DNA of 64,000 nt, from assembly GCF_007830185.1 (NCBI RefSeq), contig NZ_VLKZ01000004.1, positions 220,383 through 284,382 on the forward strand. Reading direction: 5' to 3'. The notes below the pieces were generated by a model, which did not search any database, was not told the origin of the DNA, and worked only from the letters and a program-made list of their open reading frames with translations. The stretch comes from Halalkalibacter nanhaiisediminis. GTDB taxonomy: Bacteria > Bacillota > Bacilli > Bacillales > Bacillaceae_D. Of this stretch, positions 34,515 through 43,624 are shown piece by piece; position 1 is the stretch's first letter; every line of letters starts with the position of its first letter. Position numbers and translations under genes: made by a program.

Positions 34515-35828
34515 ATGTTTATGAATAGAGCAGAAGAGGTCATTGAGTGGATTCACAGCTTACTACCATTTGGGATAAAACCTGGACTAAAACGAATGGA
34601 ATGGATGCTTGAACGGCTCGATCACCCAGAAAGAAAGATTCAAACGATACATATAGGTGGAACAAATGGCAAAGGATCAACGGTCAGTTTTATGCGTCAT
34701 GTATTAGAACATGCTGGATATCAAGTAGGTACGTTTACTTCTCCATACATCGAATGCTTTGAAGAGCGGATTTCACTGAACGGGAACCCAATCGAGGCAG
34801 ACGTACTTGTTGAATGTAGCAATCGAATACGTCCCTTAGTTGAAGAGCTTGCTCAGACTGATTTAGGGAGCCCAACGGAATTTGAAGTGATTACAACAAT
34901 TGCCTTTGATTATTTTGCTAACATTGCGAAGCCAGATATCGTTCTTATTGAAGTCGGCTTAGGGGGACGTCTTGATTCAACAAATGTTATTTCTCCTCTT
35001 CTGTCGATTATAACGTCAATAGGATATGATCATATGCACATACTTGGAGAGACAATATCAGAGATTGCGTTCGAAAAGGCAGGCATTATCAAGCAGAACA
35101 CAACAATTATTTCAGGTGTTTCTCAGGATGAAGCACGAATGATTATTAAGAACGTGGCACAAGAAAAGAATGCAGAATATATGCAGTTACGTATTGATTT
35201 TGATGAACAGGTAAAATCAGTTAGTGAGCAAGAGCAAGCATTTTCTTATTCTGTAGAAGATAAGGAATTGATGGAAGTCGTCATTCGTATGCAAGGTCCT
35301 CATCAACGTGAAAATGCAGCAGTTGCAATTACGGCATTAAAACGTTTAGAAGACGATTTTCATTTTAAGATTGGTAATGAAGCTCTTCTTCAAGGAATGG
35401 CAGCGACTAAATGGATCGGACGATTTGAGCAATTGAGTAATAAACCATTAATGATTGTTGACGGTGCTCATAATAAAGAAGGAATGGAGTCTTTAGCTCA
35501 GACGTTAATTGAGCATTATCCGAATAAGAAATACCGCTTTGTCATTGCTGCTACGAAAGAAAAAGACATGGCACTGCTGCTTAAACCTTTTCAACAAATG
35601 GAAGCGACATTTACATTTACGAGCTTTGATTTTTTCCGTGCTGCTGATGCAAGTGAACTATACAATCAGGCGCCAGTTTCTAAAAAACGATTTGATAGCA
35701 ATTGGGAGCAGGCAATTAAGGATGAACGAAAAGTCATGGAACATGATGAAATGTTGATTATTTGCGGATCGCTTTATTTTATATCAGCAGTGAGAGAAAA
35801 GTGGTTTAAGCATGGAGAGGCGATGTGA
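34515..35828 (+). CDS. folC: Folylpolyglutamate synthase / dihydrofolate synthase
   Basis: FolC adds glutamates to folates and often also makes dihydrofolate. The ATG at 34515 is eight bases after AAGGAG, giving 437 residues. The Mur-ligase-type ATP loop GGTNGKGSTVSF is at about residues 45-56. IEVGLGGRLDSTNVI and FEKAGIIKQ are family motifs, and the C-terminal domain includes VDGAHNKEGM. In B. subtilis comC follows folC; here a pilus cluster follows. Confidence 0.96.
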   Translation: MFMNRAEEVIEWIHSLLPFGIKPGLKRMEWMLERLDHPERKIQTIHIGGTNGKGSTVSFMRHVLEHAGYQVGTFTSPYIECFEERISLNGNPIEADVLVECSNRIRPLVEELAQTDLGSPTEFEVITTIAFDYFANIAKPDIVLIEVGLGGRLDSTNVISPLLSIITSIGYDHMHILGETISEIAFEKAGIIKQNTTIISGVSQDEARMIIKNVAQEKNAEYMQLRIDFDEQVKSVSEQEQAFSYSVEDKELMEVVIRMQGPHQRENAAVAITALKRLEDDFHFKIGNEALLQGMAATKWIGRFEQLSNKPLMIVDGAHNKEGMESLAQTLIEHYPNKKYRFVIAATKEKDMALLLKPFQQMEATFTFTSFDFFRAADASELYNQAPVSKKRFDSNWEQAIKDERKVMEHDEMLIICGSLYFISAVREKWFKHGEAM

Positions 35829-35843
35829 TCGGAAAAATGAAGC

Positions 35844-35888
35844 AAATAATGCCCCCAGTTTATCATTAAACTGGCGGGCATTATTTTA
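35844..35888. terminator. Bidirectional terminator between folC and the minor pilin operon
   Basis: AAATAATGCCC and CAGTTTA pair with TAAACTG and GGGCATTATTT, with A and T tracts on both sides. It serves two convergent transcripts. Confidence 0.9.
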
Positions 35889-37496
35889 TCAGTGTCTTCT
35901 ATGATGATTGTACCAATTAGACCAATCAACCCAATCGTACCACCAGCGGTAATGAGAAGAATTGCGATCAGGGCGAGGAGATGTACCTGAATCTGGATCT
36001 GAGTAATAAAAACATGACTCATCAACAGATCCTTCAATATTAATAGCTGTTTTCCCTCCACCTGTTTGAATGATTGTATTTTGATGAGGCGAAAAAGAAC
36101 CTCCAACTGCAATATGTCCCCCAACTTTTATATTTGCATTCGCTCTAGAGGTATAGTTTTGTTCTACTAATAAATCACCTGTTTTTACGAAAATCTCGGC
36201 GACATTCCCTACTTCAAAAGAGCCAGTTAAAAATTTAGTCGTAGCCACAATATTTGCTTGAGTGTGAAGGTCAAGAACACCATTGATAATAACAGTATTA
36301 GCAATCAAATCAATATGATTTTTCGCTACTAACTTATTAGCATAAAGGGTTTCACTAATGGAAATGGTCGACCCAGTACCAATTTCAATATCACCTATTG
36401 CAAATAAATTACCCGTCCCATTAAAGGTGAAATGATTTTGAGCCTCTAGATCTTGCTTAATGATTAAGTCTCCATTCATCGTAATCTCCGAATTATCCCC
36501 CTTAAATCGGTCGGTAATAAGGATGACTTTTTTATTTTTACTACCAAAAGTAAAATCGCGATTGATGTTCAATGAATCTGTTTTGAGAATGATGTTATGA
36601 GCATTTGATTGATTAATTTCATTTTGTATACGTTGAATGGAGCATCGTTGACAATCGATGACCTTTAACTCTGGTAGATTAGATGTTAGAGATTCAAGTA
36701 ATGTGATATCATCCAGTACTCTTTCTCTTTCGGCTCTTTTTAGACCAGAAATTGCTTGTTGAACCTTTGGTTCAATAACGACTGGATTATTCGCGATGCT
36801 AGATCCCTCGCGTCCTTCCTTTAAAATAATTTTTCCACCTGAACGAGGGACATCAATATAAGGTTCAGAATGGATGAGACAATCACTCTTTGGACCTTCA
36901 GTATGAGGTAGGTCACCAATCGGAATAAGAAAATAAGCCTTCGTCTCTTCGGTTCTTTGACATCTGTATGAGGGAGACGTAGATATATTTTGGATAAAAG
37001 GGATGGACGACTCTTCGATGTTATAAAATCCATAGCTCGTAAAATCAACTCGAATCAAATCATATTCATAAGAAGTATGATCAACTGCTCGAATATCTCC
37101 ATTCTCTAATTCTTGTTGCTTTGAAAAAGTAATATCTCGAACTTGAAAGCTAGACTTATCACCATTTAGGCTTTCAATCATTCTACTAGATAAACTTGAC
37201 CTCTCAGCAATAACGGCTTTTATTTCCTCAAAATAACTATTATAGAAGGTCTCTTCAGAAGAACGATCTGCTTTTTGATAGGCTTTCGTCTGTTGTTCTC
37301 TCATGATCGCTTCAAAAAAGGTAATGCCCATTTCAGCTAAATCATACGTTTTCATTTGTTCCTCTGTTTGATTAACTTGCTTTGCCGTTGAAAGAGTAAA
37401 GGAAACAATGACTAAAGAGAAAACACTAATAACAGCAATTGTAATTAATACAACCAGTAAAGATGAACCTTTTTCATAGTTCTGCCTAATTGTCAT
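35889..37496 (-). CDS. PilX-like pilus protein with a beta-solenoid-like C-terminal half
   Basis: This is a 535-residue protein. A short basic leader ends YEKG, followed by hydrophobic SSLLVVLITIAVISVFSLVI, so it looks like a type IV pilin or PilX N-terminus. It lacks the Glu5 of major pilins. Residues from about 305 to 490 form many short Val/Ile-rich, Gly/Asn-turn repeats (for example ITMNGDLIIKQDLEAQNHF), like a bactofilin or beta-solenoid. The last 21 residues are rich in Trp, Tyr and His. It overlaps the upstream gene by 11 bases. A tip or adhesive minor pilin is inferred. Confidence 0.7.
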   Translation of the reverse strand: MTIRQNYEKGSSLLVVLITIAVISVFSLVIVSFTLSTAKQVNQTEEQMKTYDLAEMGITFFEAIMREQQTKAYQKADRSSEETFYNSYFEEIKAVIAERSSLSSRMIESLNGDKSSFQVRDITFSKQQELENGDIRAVDHTSYEYDLIRVDFTSYGFYNIEESSIPFIQNISTSPSYRCQRTEETKAYFLIPIGDLPHTEGPKSDCLIHSEPYIDVPRSGGKIILKEGREGSSIANNPVVIEPKVQQAISGLKRAERERVLDDITLLESLTSNLPELKVIDCQRCSIQRIQNEINQSNAHNIILKTDSLNINRDFTFGSKNKKVILITDRFKGDNSEITMNGDLIIKQDLEAQNHFTFNGTGNLFAIGDIEIGTGSTISISETLYANKLVAKNHIDLIANTVIINGVLDLHTQANIVATTKFLTGSFEVGNVAEIFVKTGDLLVEQNYTSRANANIKVGGHIAVGGSFSPHQNTIIQTGGGKTAINIEGSVDESCFYYSDPDSGTSPRPDRNSSHYRWWYDWVDWSNWYNHHRRH

Positions 37497-37998
37497 CTCT
37501 AAAATCCCTTCTATTCACTCTTTTTATAATCGTACTTGTCTCAAAGCCCATATCAGAATTGATTTTACTCACCAGGCGTAATTGTTCCACGTACAAAATA
37601 CGATCTTCAGGTCGGATGGTTAAGTGACTTGGAACTGAATCACTAGTATCTAAGGTAACAAATTGCCCTGATTCCTGCTTGATGATCAGCTCAATGTCAT
37701 ATGCTGAATTGGTTAAGTGTCCATTAATTGATAGGACCTGTTCGCCTTTATGGTTATCAATTGAAATCGTATAGGGCTTAGTTGGGTTTTGCTCATGCGT
37801 AGAGGATAGGGTTCTAGTAATAATATTTGCTTCTTGTCTTAAATCGTTATGAAGTTTGACAGTCGCTTGTGAGGTAAACGCTTGAACCAACACTTGAGAA
37901 GCAACGACAGTAATAATCGCTGAAATACTAATTGCAAGCAAAAGCTCAATTAATGTTAGGCCGTTTTGATCATGTCTAATTGATTTTGCTCTTCTCAT
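37486..37998 (-). CDS. Minor pilin, PilW/ComGF-like
   Basis: This 170-residue protein has a prepilin leader ending QNG followed by LTLIELLLAISISAIITVVA. Cleavage after Gly13 by the prepilin peptidase at 45763 is expected, and Glu5 of the mature protein is kept. The rest is a hydrophilic pilin-type domain without two conserved cysteines. It is the middle gene of the leftward operon and overlaps the PilX-like gene. The exact minor pilin class is uncertain. Confidence 0.75.
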   Translation of the reverse strand: MRRAKSIRHDQNGLTLIELLLAISISAIITVVASQVLVQAFTSQATVKLHNDLRQEANIITRTLSSTHEQNPTKPYTISIDNHKGEQVLSINGHLTNSAYDIELIIKQESGQFVTLDTSDSVPSHLTIRPEDRILYVEQLRLVSKINSDMGFETSTIIKRVNRRDFRDDN

Positions 37999-38057
37999 AG
38001 TTGTGACTCCTTTGTTTTCTCACTATTTATTTGTAACATCTTTCTTATCTTTCAACG

Positions 38058-38492
38058 TTAGGGGGCAAGAACATACCCGTGAGTTTCTGTTAGAAGTGTT
38101 GCTTTATTGTTGTTGTCAAATAGCTTAACATGAAGCTGATAAAGCTCAAATTCTTTTTCCTTATGTACAGTTGTTTCTAGAAAAAAAGAGTGATTCCCTC
38201 TTTCAACTGTGCAAGTAGACGAGTCAAAGTTATTGAGGCTGGTCAAAATGGAATCATGACAGGAAAGAGTGTACTGGTTCGACTGTTCAATTGGCTGATA
38301 CTCTGTTTCTAGTAAAACAAGTATTTCTCTAGCAGTATCTGCTGCGAGAAGATTTTCCTCATTTTTTACTGAGAATATCATTCCTTGTGAAAAAAACGTA
38401 AAAAAAGACGTGAGTACAATCGATATAATCACAAGTGACACAAGGAGTTCGAGAAGGGTTAAACCATTCTCTTTTGAAAGATATTGTTTCAT
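38058..38492 (-). CDS. Minor pilin, PilV/GspI-like
   Basis: This 144-residue protein has a prepilin leader ending ENG followed by LTLLELLVSLVIISIVLTSF. Two cysteines (in LSCHD and STCTV) could form a disulfide. On its strand AAGGAGG stands five bases before the ATG. It is the first gene of the leftward three-gene minor pilin operon, transcribed divergently from the assembly genes. Confidence 0.78.
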   Translation of the reverse strand: MKQYLSKENGLTLLELLVSLVIISIVLTSFFTFFSQGMIFSVKNEENLLAADTAREILVLLETEYQPIEQSNQYTLSCHDSILTSLNNFDSSTCTVERGNHSFFLETTVHKEKEFELYQLHVKLFDNNNKATLLTETHGYVLAP

Positions 38493-38744
38493 GAATCCTC
38501 CTTATAATAAAAGAATTGAAAAGAGTGACTATTTAAATGAGACAATCTACCGAAATATAGTAATATCACCTTGTTGTCCCTTTTATCGTTACCTTTTTTG
38601 AATAGACAGGGGGCAATTTACTCGTTTTTTTCATTTACCTTATCTTTATTATACAATAATCTCAATATCGCTGATACAATTGGAAGGTGGCTATTTTCAT
38701 AGTTTGATCTTGTTACATTTTAAAAAAGTGGGTGAACGACTAGT
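38493..38744. other. Divergent control region between minor pilin and pilus assembly operons
   Basis: The 252 bases carry promoters for both directions. A rightward -10 candidate TACAAT is at 38674-38679, and an AAGGAGG site serves the leftward gene. No riboswitch-like structure was recognised here, unlike the region before pilA. Confidence 0.45.
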
Positions 38745-39470
38745 ATGGACCTTTTCTTATATCTAATCATTGGGACGATTTTTCTCATTTTTGTTTTTCT
38801 GAAAAAACCTCGTTTTTTTTCATTGAAATTAAGGCTTCAGGTAGTGTTTATTTCCGCCCTTCTTGTTTGTTTAGCTACTGTGCTTTTCTTTCTATATAAT
38901 CTGTTCATTGCGACTTTAGCTTTTATTGGTTTTTTTCTGTTATTCGGTTTGATGATCGGAAAGCAATATGAAATGGAGATGGCACTAAATGGAGAGGGAG
39001 GAACACCGAATAACATTACTGAAGCTGCAGCATATGAGAAGGATGAGCTCCTATTTGAAGCAGAAAAAGAAGAGGTAATAGAAGGGCTACGTAATAAGGA
39101 AGATGAGGAAAGTCTGTGGCACCAGGAAGATGAACAATTTGAAAAACGTAAAATGTCTGAAAAAGAAAACAGCGAGGATAACTTTGATTATTTCGAAGCG
39201 CCTCTTAGGAGAACACTGCTTGTTCAAGATGACGAACAAATACTTGAGTCTCCTTTGTTAGGACGAGGAGCAAGCAACGAACAAGAGCTTGAGGAAGATC
39301 TGCCGATTCGAATTCCGTATCAAGAAGATGATGAAAGTGATGAGCATGAATTGATACAAGAAGCTCATCGTATAGATGAAAAGGTTACCAAAGAGGTAAT
39401 GACTAATCGGCAAAGACTGTTTGATAGCCTAGAAGAAAATGAAAGATTAAGGGTGAAGCCACATGAGTAG
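38745..39470 (+). CDS. Membrane protein with an acidic cytosolic tail, pilus locus
   Basis: The 241-residue protein has three hydrophobic helices in the first about 75 residues. A long acidic, Glu-rich tail (about 85-241) follows and lacks any known domain. GTGGGTGA precedes the ATG. It overlaps the VanW/G5 gene by eight bases, so the two are probably coupled. I do not recognise the family. Being first in the pilus assembly operon suggests a scaffold or platform partner, but this is inference. Confidence 0.7.
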   Translation: MDLFLYLIIGTIFLIFVFLKKPRFFSLKLRLQVVFISALLVCLATVLFFLYNLFIATLAFIGFFLLFGLMIGKQYEMEMALNGEGGTPNNITEAAAYEKDELLFEAEKEEVIEGLRNKEDEESLWHQEDEQFEKRKMSEKENSEDNFDYFEAPLRRTLLVQDDEQILESPLLGRGASNEQELEEDLPIRIPYQEDDESDEHELIQEAHRIDEKVTKEVMTNRQRLFDSLEENERLRVKPHE

Positions 39471-40887
39471 ACAACCCTATTTAATAGCCTTTCTATGTCT
39501 GTTCATATGCTCAGCTGTACTAATACTTTTTACAGTAGGAGGACAAATGGCTGTTGGTCAATTTTTGCCATTTGAACAAACCTATGATGATGGTACGCTG
39601 ATTGCCAATGAGGAAGTTGGAGGAATGACTGAAGATGAAGCGGCTGAATTATTACATTCGAAAATAAATCAATGGCGTACAGAAGCAAATGTAAACTATG
39701 TCTTACTAGAACAACGAAAAGCAATGCCAAATGAAGCTATTCTTTTTGATGTGCGTGCAGCGTTAGAAGAAGCATGGACACAGCGCTCTGTTGATCTTTT
39801 GGCAACGGTAGATGAGCAAATCATGAGAGATGAGCTTATGACGATAGGGCATTATGAAACGGGCGATCGTATCGATTTTAGTTTGCTTACAAGGCAATTA
39901 ACTGAGGACGTTCGTTCAATGAAACGATCCAATAAGACCTATCAATTGCAAGAGTTTTTTCTACCAGATTTTCAATTAAGAGAAGAAGTAGTGTCTGAAG
40001 TAACATTAGATGTATCTGGCGCTTATTTGGCAGAGTGGGCACAGTCGCTTAATGGATATATCATTGAGCCGCAAGCGCTTTTTTCGATGCAAGAGGCACT
40101 TGATCAAAGTGGAGTGACAGTGCTTGACAGTGAGGCACTTGATGTCTTTGCGACGGGACTATTTCAGCTCTTTACAAAAACGAACTTTAACCTACTAGAG
40201 CGCCATGTGAATTTAACATTACCTGCCTATGCGACGGTAGGCTATGCTGCAGCTGCTTCACCAAATTCAATGGATTTAAAGGTACTTAATCCAAATCATC
40301 ACTCATATGAGCTTTCTTTGTCATACGTAAATAATCAACTACGAATATCGTTAATGGGTTTATCCTTTATTCATGATTATTCACTTGTAGTTGAAAACAT
40401 TGAAGAGATTGAACCTCGAACAATTGTACACATTTCACCTAGAAGAACAATCGGTGATAAGCAAGTGATGAGTGAAGGAGCACTTGGTTTTTCTGCAGAT
40501 GTGTATCAGGTGGTGTCCTCAAGTGAGGGTACGATGATTGAGAGAAACAGAATTGCGAGCGATTACTATCCTGCTATGCACCGTATTGAGGAATTGAGTT
40601 TACAAGAAGCGCAAGAAGAGGAGCAAGAGGATAACCCATTTGAAGGAATACTTCCTGTGCCTGTTCCACCTTCTGAAAATAATGCAGATAACTCAAATGA
40701 TCGTCATGTAAATTCAGGTTCAGAATCAGGTACTAATTCAAATACGAGTTCAGATTCAACGAACTCAACTGAAGGAGAGAACCAAGGATCTGCAAATACA
40801 CCTGTTCAGGATGAAGATGGAGACTACAGTAGTCACGACAATAATCAAGTGAAACAAGAGCATGTAATCGTCAAAGGTGAAGAATAG
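39463..40887 (+). CDS. VanW-like / G5-like cell wall protein, pilus locus
   Basis: This 474-residue protein has one N-terminal membrane anchor (about 7-30). A segment like the YoaR peptidoglycan-binding-type repeat follows (GGMTEDEAAELLHSKI). Next is a divergent VanW-like region (about 205-305, with ERHVNLTLPAYATVGY and SMDLKVLNPNHHSYELSLSY). A G5-like module (about 320-385, ending in an IEEL-type strand) and a Ser/Asn/Thr-rich tail follow. VanW assignments here rest on weak motif similarity. It is likely extracytoplasmic and could connect the pilus machine to the wall. Confidence 0.65.
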   Translation: MSRQPYLIAFLCLFICSAVLILFTVGGQMAVGQFLPFEQTYDDGTLIANEEVGGMTEDEAAELLHSKINQWRTEANVNYVLLEQRKAMPNEAILFDVRAALEEAWTQRSVDLLATVDEQIMRDELMTIGHYETGDRIDFSLLTRQLTEDVRSMKRSNKTYQLQEFFLPDFQLREEVVSEVTLDVSGAYLAEWAQSLNGYIIEPQALFSMQEALDQSGVTVLDSEALDVFATGLFQLFTKTNFNLLERHVNLTLPAYATVGYAAAASPNSMDLKVLNPNHHSYELSLSYVNNQLRISLMGLSFIHDYSLVVENIEEIEPRTIVHISPRRTIGDKQVMSEGALGFSADVYQVVSSSEGTMIERNRIASDYYPAMHRIEELSLQEAQEEEQEDNPFEGILPVPVPPSENNADNSNDRHVNSGSESGTNSNTSSDSTNSTEGENQGSANTPVQDEDGDYSSHDNNQVKQEHVIVKGEE

Positions 40888-40902
40888 CATAGGGGTGAGA
40901 CA

Positions 40903-42570
40903 ATGGCGACGCAGCGAAAACGTCTAGGTGATCTTTTAGTGGAAGAGGGTTTGATTTCCAATCAACAGCTAACAGAGGTTCTAAATACAAAAAAGGATGG
41001 TCAAAAGCTTGGAGATGCCCTGCTTGAACGTCATTTAATTTCTGAACAACAATTAATCAAAGCTCTTGAAATTCAGTTAGGGATTGAACAAATAAGCTTA
41101 TATCGATTTCCGATTGACCTTAATGCCATAAAGCTTGTTCAAAAGGATTTTGCGAAGCGTAATATGTTGATTCCAATAAAAAAAGACGGAAATCAACTCC
41201 TTGTTGCGATGATGGATCCGATGGATTACTTTGCCATTGATGATTTGAGAATGGTAACTGGTCTTCAAATTGAAACGGCAATTGCTACAAAAGATGAAAT
41301 TCTTCAAGCGATTGAACGATATTACAATATTGACGATGTCTTTGTTGGTGAACTGAGTGAGCAGGACATAGAAGTGGTTGCTAGTAGTGATGGTGGTCAA
41401 GGGATGGAAAATGAAGCCCCTGTCATTAAGCTCGTCAATCAAATTCTACAAACAGGGCTTATTCAAAAGGCAAGTGACATCCATATTGATCCTCTAGAAA
41501 AGAAAATGGCGATTAGGTACCGAGTCGATGGGGTGTTAAAGACGGAGCGGTCTTTCCCAAAGCAAGTTCAAAATGCACTGGTTGCTCGTGTAAAGATTAT
41601 GGCTAATTTAAATATTACGGAAACACGTCTCCCGCAGGATGGGCGCATCAAAACGTATCTGAATTTGACGCCGATTGACTTGCGAATTTCAACTTTACCG
41701 ACTGTGTATGGAGAGAAAATTGTCATTCGTATTCTTGACTTAGGAAGTACAATGAATAATATCTCGCAACTAGGTTTTAACAAATTAAATCATCAAACAT
41801 TTATCAGGATGATCGAACAACCATCAGGGTTAATCTTAATCACAGGTCCAACAGGCAGTGGGAAATCCTCTACTCTCTACGCTGGCTTGAATCATTTAAA
41901 TACTGATGAAGTTAATATTATTACGATTGAAGATCCTGTTGAATATCAAATTGAAGGTATCAATCAAGTACAGGTAAATAATCAAGTAGGCTTAACATTT
42001 GCGACTGGCTTGCGCTCAATTTTACGGCAAGATCCCAACATTGTGATGGTTGGGGAAATTCGTGATACGGAAACCGCAGAAATTGCCATTCGAGCATCTT
42101 TAACAGGTCATTTAGTATTAAGTACTCTTCATACCAATAGTGCGATTGCAACGATTCCCCGTCTCATTGATATGGGTATCGAGCCTTATCTTGTCGTTTC
42201 ATCCTTAACAGGCATTGTCGCACAAAGGCTTGTCAGAAAGAACTGTCCTCACTGTCTATTAGAATATGACCCGACGAATATGGAAGAGGATTTATTCAAG
42301 AAGCGAGGAATAAAGCCAGGAAATGTGTTTCGAGGTGCTGGTTGTAAAGTTTGTAATGACACTGGCTACAAAGGTAGAGTAGCGATTCAGGAAGTGCTCG
42401 TCTTTGATGATCGACTTAGACAAATGATGATGAACAACAAATCGATGGGTTCAATTCGGGATTATGCGATGGAAAATGGTATGATCTTCTTAATTGATGA
42501 TGGATTGTTGAAAGTCAAACAAGGACTAACGACAGTTGAAGAAGTGTTACGTGTCGCAATGGATGAATAA
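40903..42570 (+). CDS. pilB: Type IV pilus extension ATPase PilB
   Basis: This is a GspE/PilB-family motor ATPase that powers pilin polymerisation. The 555-residue protein has an N-terminal MshEN-type domain. Its tandem motifs are RLGDLLVEEGLISNQQL (residues 7-23) and KLGDALLERHLISEQQL (36-52). The core has Walker A GPTGSGKSS at 315-323, Walker B IVMVGEIRD, and the tetracysteine zinc motif CPHC with CKVC typical of PilB. AGGGGTGAG precedes the ATG. MshEN domains can bind c-di-GMP, which matches the riboswitch before pilA. Confidence 0.95.
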   Translation: MATQRKRLGDLLVEEGLISNQQLTEVLNTKKDGQKLGDALLERHLISEQQLIKALEIQLGIEQISLYRFPIDLNAIKLVQKDFAKRNMLIPIKKDGNQLLVAMMDPMDYFAIDDLRMVTGLQIETAIATKDEILQAIERYYNIDDVFVGELSEQDIEVVASSDGGQGMENEAPVIKLVNQILQTGLIQKASDIHIDPLEKKMAIRYRVDGVLKTERSFPKQVQNALVARVKIMANLNITETRLPQDGRIKTYLNLTPIDLRISTLPTVYGEKIVIRILDLGSTMNNISQLGFNKLNHQTFIRMIEQPSGLILITGPTGSGKSSTLYAGLNHLNTDEVNIITIEDPVEYQIEGINQVQVNNQVGLTFATGLRSILRQDPNIVMVGEIRDTETAEIAIRASLTGHLVLSTLHTNSAIATIPRLIDMGIEPYLVVSSLTGIVAQRLVRKNCPHCLLEYDPTNMEEDLFKKRGIKPGNVFRGAGCKVCNDTGYKGRVAIQEVLVFDDRLRQMMMNNKSMGSIRDYAMENGMIFLIDDGLLKVKQGLTTVEEVLRVAMDE

Positions 42571-42583
42571 GGAGGAAACGAGT

Positions 42584-43624
42584 ATGAAAGAACGTCTAGA
42601 GGCACTCTTAACAGATGCTTTTCATCAAGGTGCGTCTGATATTCATTTGACCGTAGGTGTCCCCCCTACCTTACGTATCAACGGCGAGCTCCAGCCTTAT
42701 GGGGATGAAATATTAAAGCCAAAGGATACTGAAGCAATGGCAAAGGCTATTATCCCCGAAGCACTGTGGAACGCGTTTCAAAAGCGAGGAGAACTTGATT
42801 TTTCGTACGGGATTCCAAAAGTGTCGCGCTTTCGCGTGAATGGATATTTTCAACGTTCATGCGTTTGTCTTGCAATTCGTGTCGTTCCAACTGTCATTCC
42901 TAGTCTAGAGGATCTAAATATGCCTGAGGTTTTACGGGATATTGTACAAAAACCTCAAGGACTCGTGCTTGTTACTGGGCCAACAGGGAGCGGGAAGTCG
43001 ACTACGTTAGCAGCGATGATTGACTATATCAATGAGCGCTACAACAAGCATATTATTACGTTAGAAGACCCAATTGAATATTTACATCGTCATAAAAAAT
43101 CGATTGTCAATCAGCGTGAAGTAGGTTTTGATACACAAAATTTTGCAAATGGCTTAAAAGGCTGTCTAAGGCAAGATCCAGATATCATTCTAGTAGGGGA
43201 AATGCGTGATTTGGAGACAATTTCAACTGCGATTACGGCTGCGGAAACAGGTCACCTAGTCCTTGGTACTTTACATACGACGGATGCACCAGCAACAATC
43301 GATCGGATTATTGATGTCTTTCCGCCTTCGCAGCAACCACAAGTACGGATCCAATTAGCATCTGTTCTTGGTGCAGTGATTTCACAACGGTTGTTTAAGA
43401 GGAGTGACGGCAAAGGACGTCATGCCGCAACTGAAATACTGATTAACAACTCAGCAGTCAAAAACCTGATACGGAATGAGAAAATTCATCAAATTCCTAG
43501 TGTGATGCAGACGAGTAAAGCGAGTGGGATGCACACGTTAGCCATGTCGATTAAGGATCTTGTTGAAAGACAAATTCTTAGTAATGAAATAGCTGCTCCT
43601 TATTTAAGTGAGAGTGGTAGTTAA
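42584..43624 (+). CDS. pilT: Type IV pilus retraction ATPase PilT
   Basis: PilT depolymerises the pilus, allowing twitching and DNA uptake. I chose the ATG at 42584 after AAGGAGG rather than an earlier in-frame start inside pilB. The 346 residues have Walker A GPTGSGKS at 132-139, Walker B IILVGEMRD and the C-terminal AVKNLIRNEKIHQI, corresponding to the PilT AIRNLIRE motif. Presence of PilT distinguishes this locus from the Com pseudopilus system of B. subtilis, which lacks it. Confidence 0.95.
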   Translation: MKERLEALLTDAFHQGASDIHLTVGVPPTLRINGELQPYGDEILKPKDTEAMAKAIIPEALWNAFQKRGELDFSYGIPKVSRFRVNGYFQRSCVCLAIRVVPTVIPSLEDLNMPEVLRDIVQKPQGLVLVTGPTGSGKSTTLAAMIDYINERYNKHIITLEDPIEYLHRHKKSIVNQREVGFDTQNFANGLKGCLRQDPDIILVGEMRDLETISTAITAAETGHLVLGTLHTTDAPATIDRIIDVFPPSQQPQVRIQLASVLGAVISQRLFKRSDGKGRHAATEILINNSAVKNLIRNEKIHQIPSVMQTSKASGMHTLAMSIKDLVERQILSNEIAAPYLSESGS

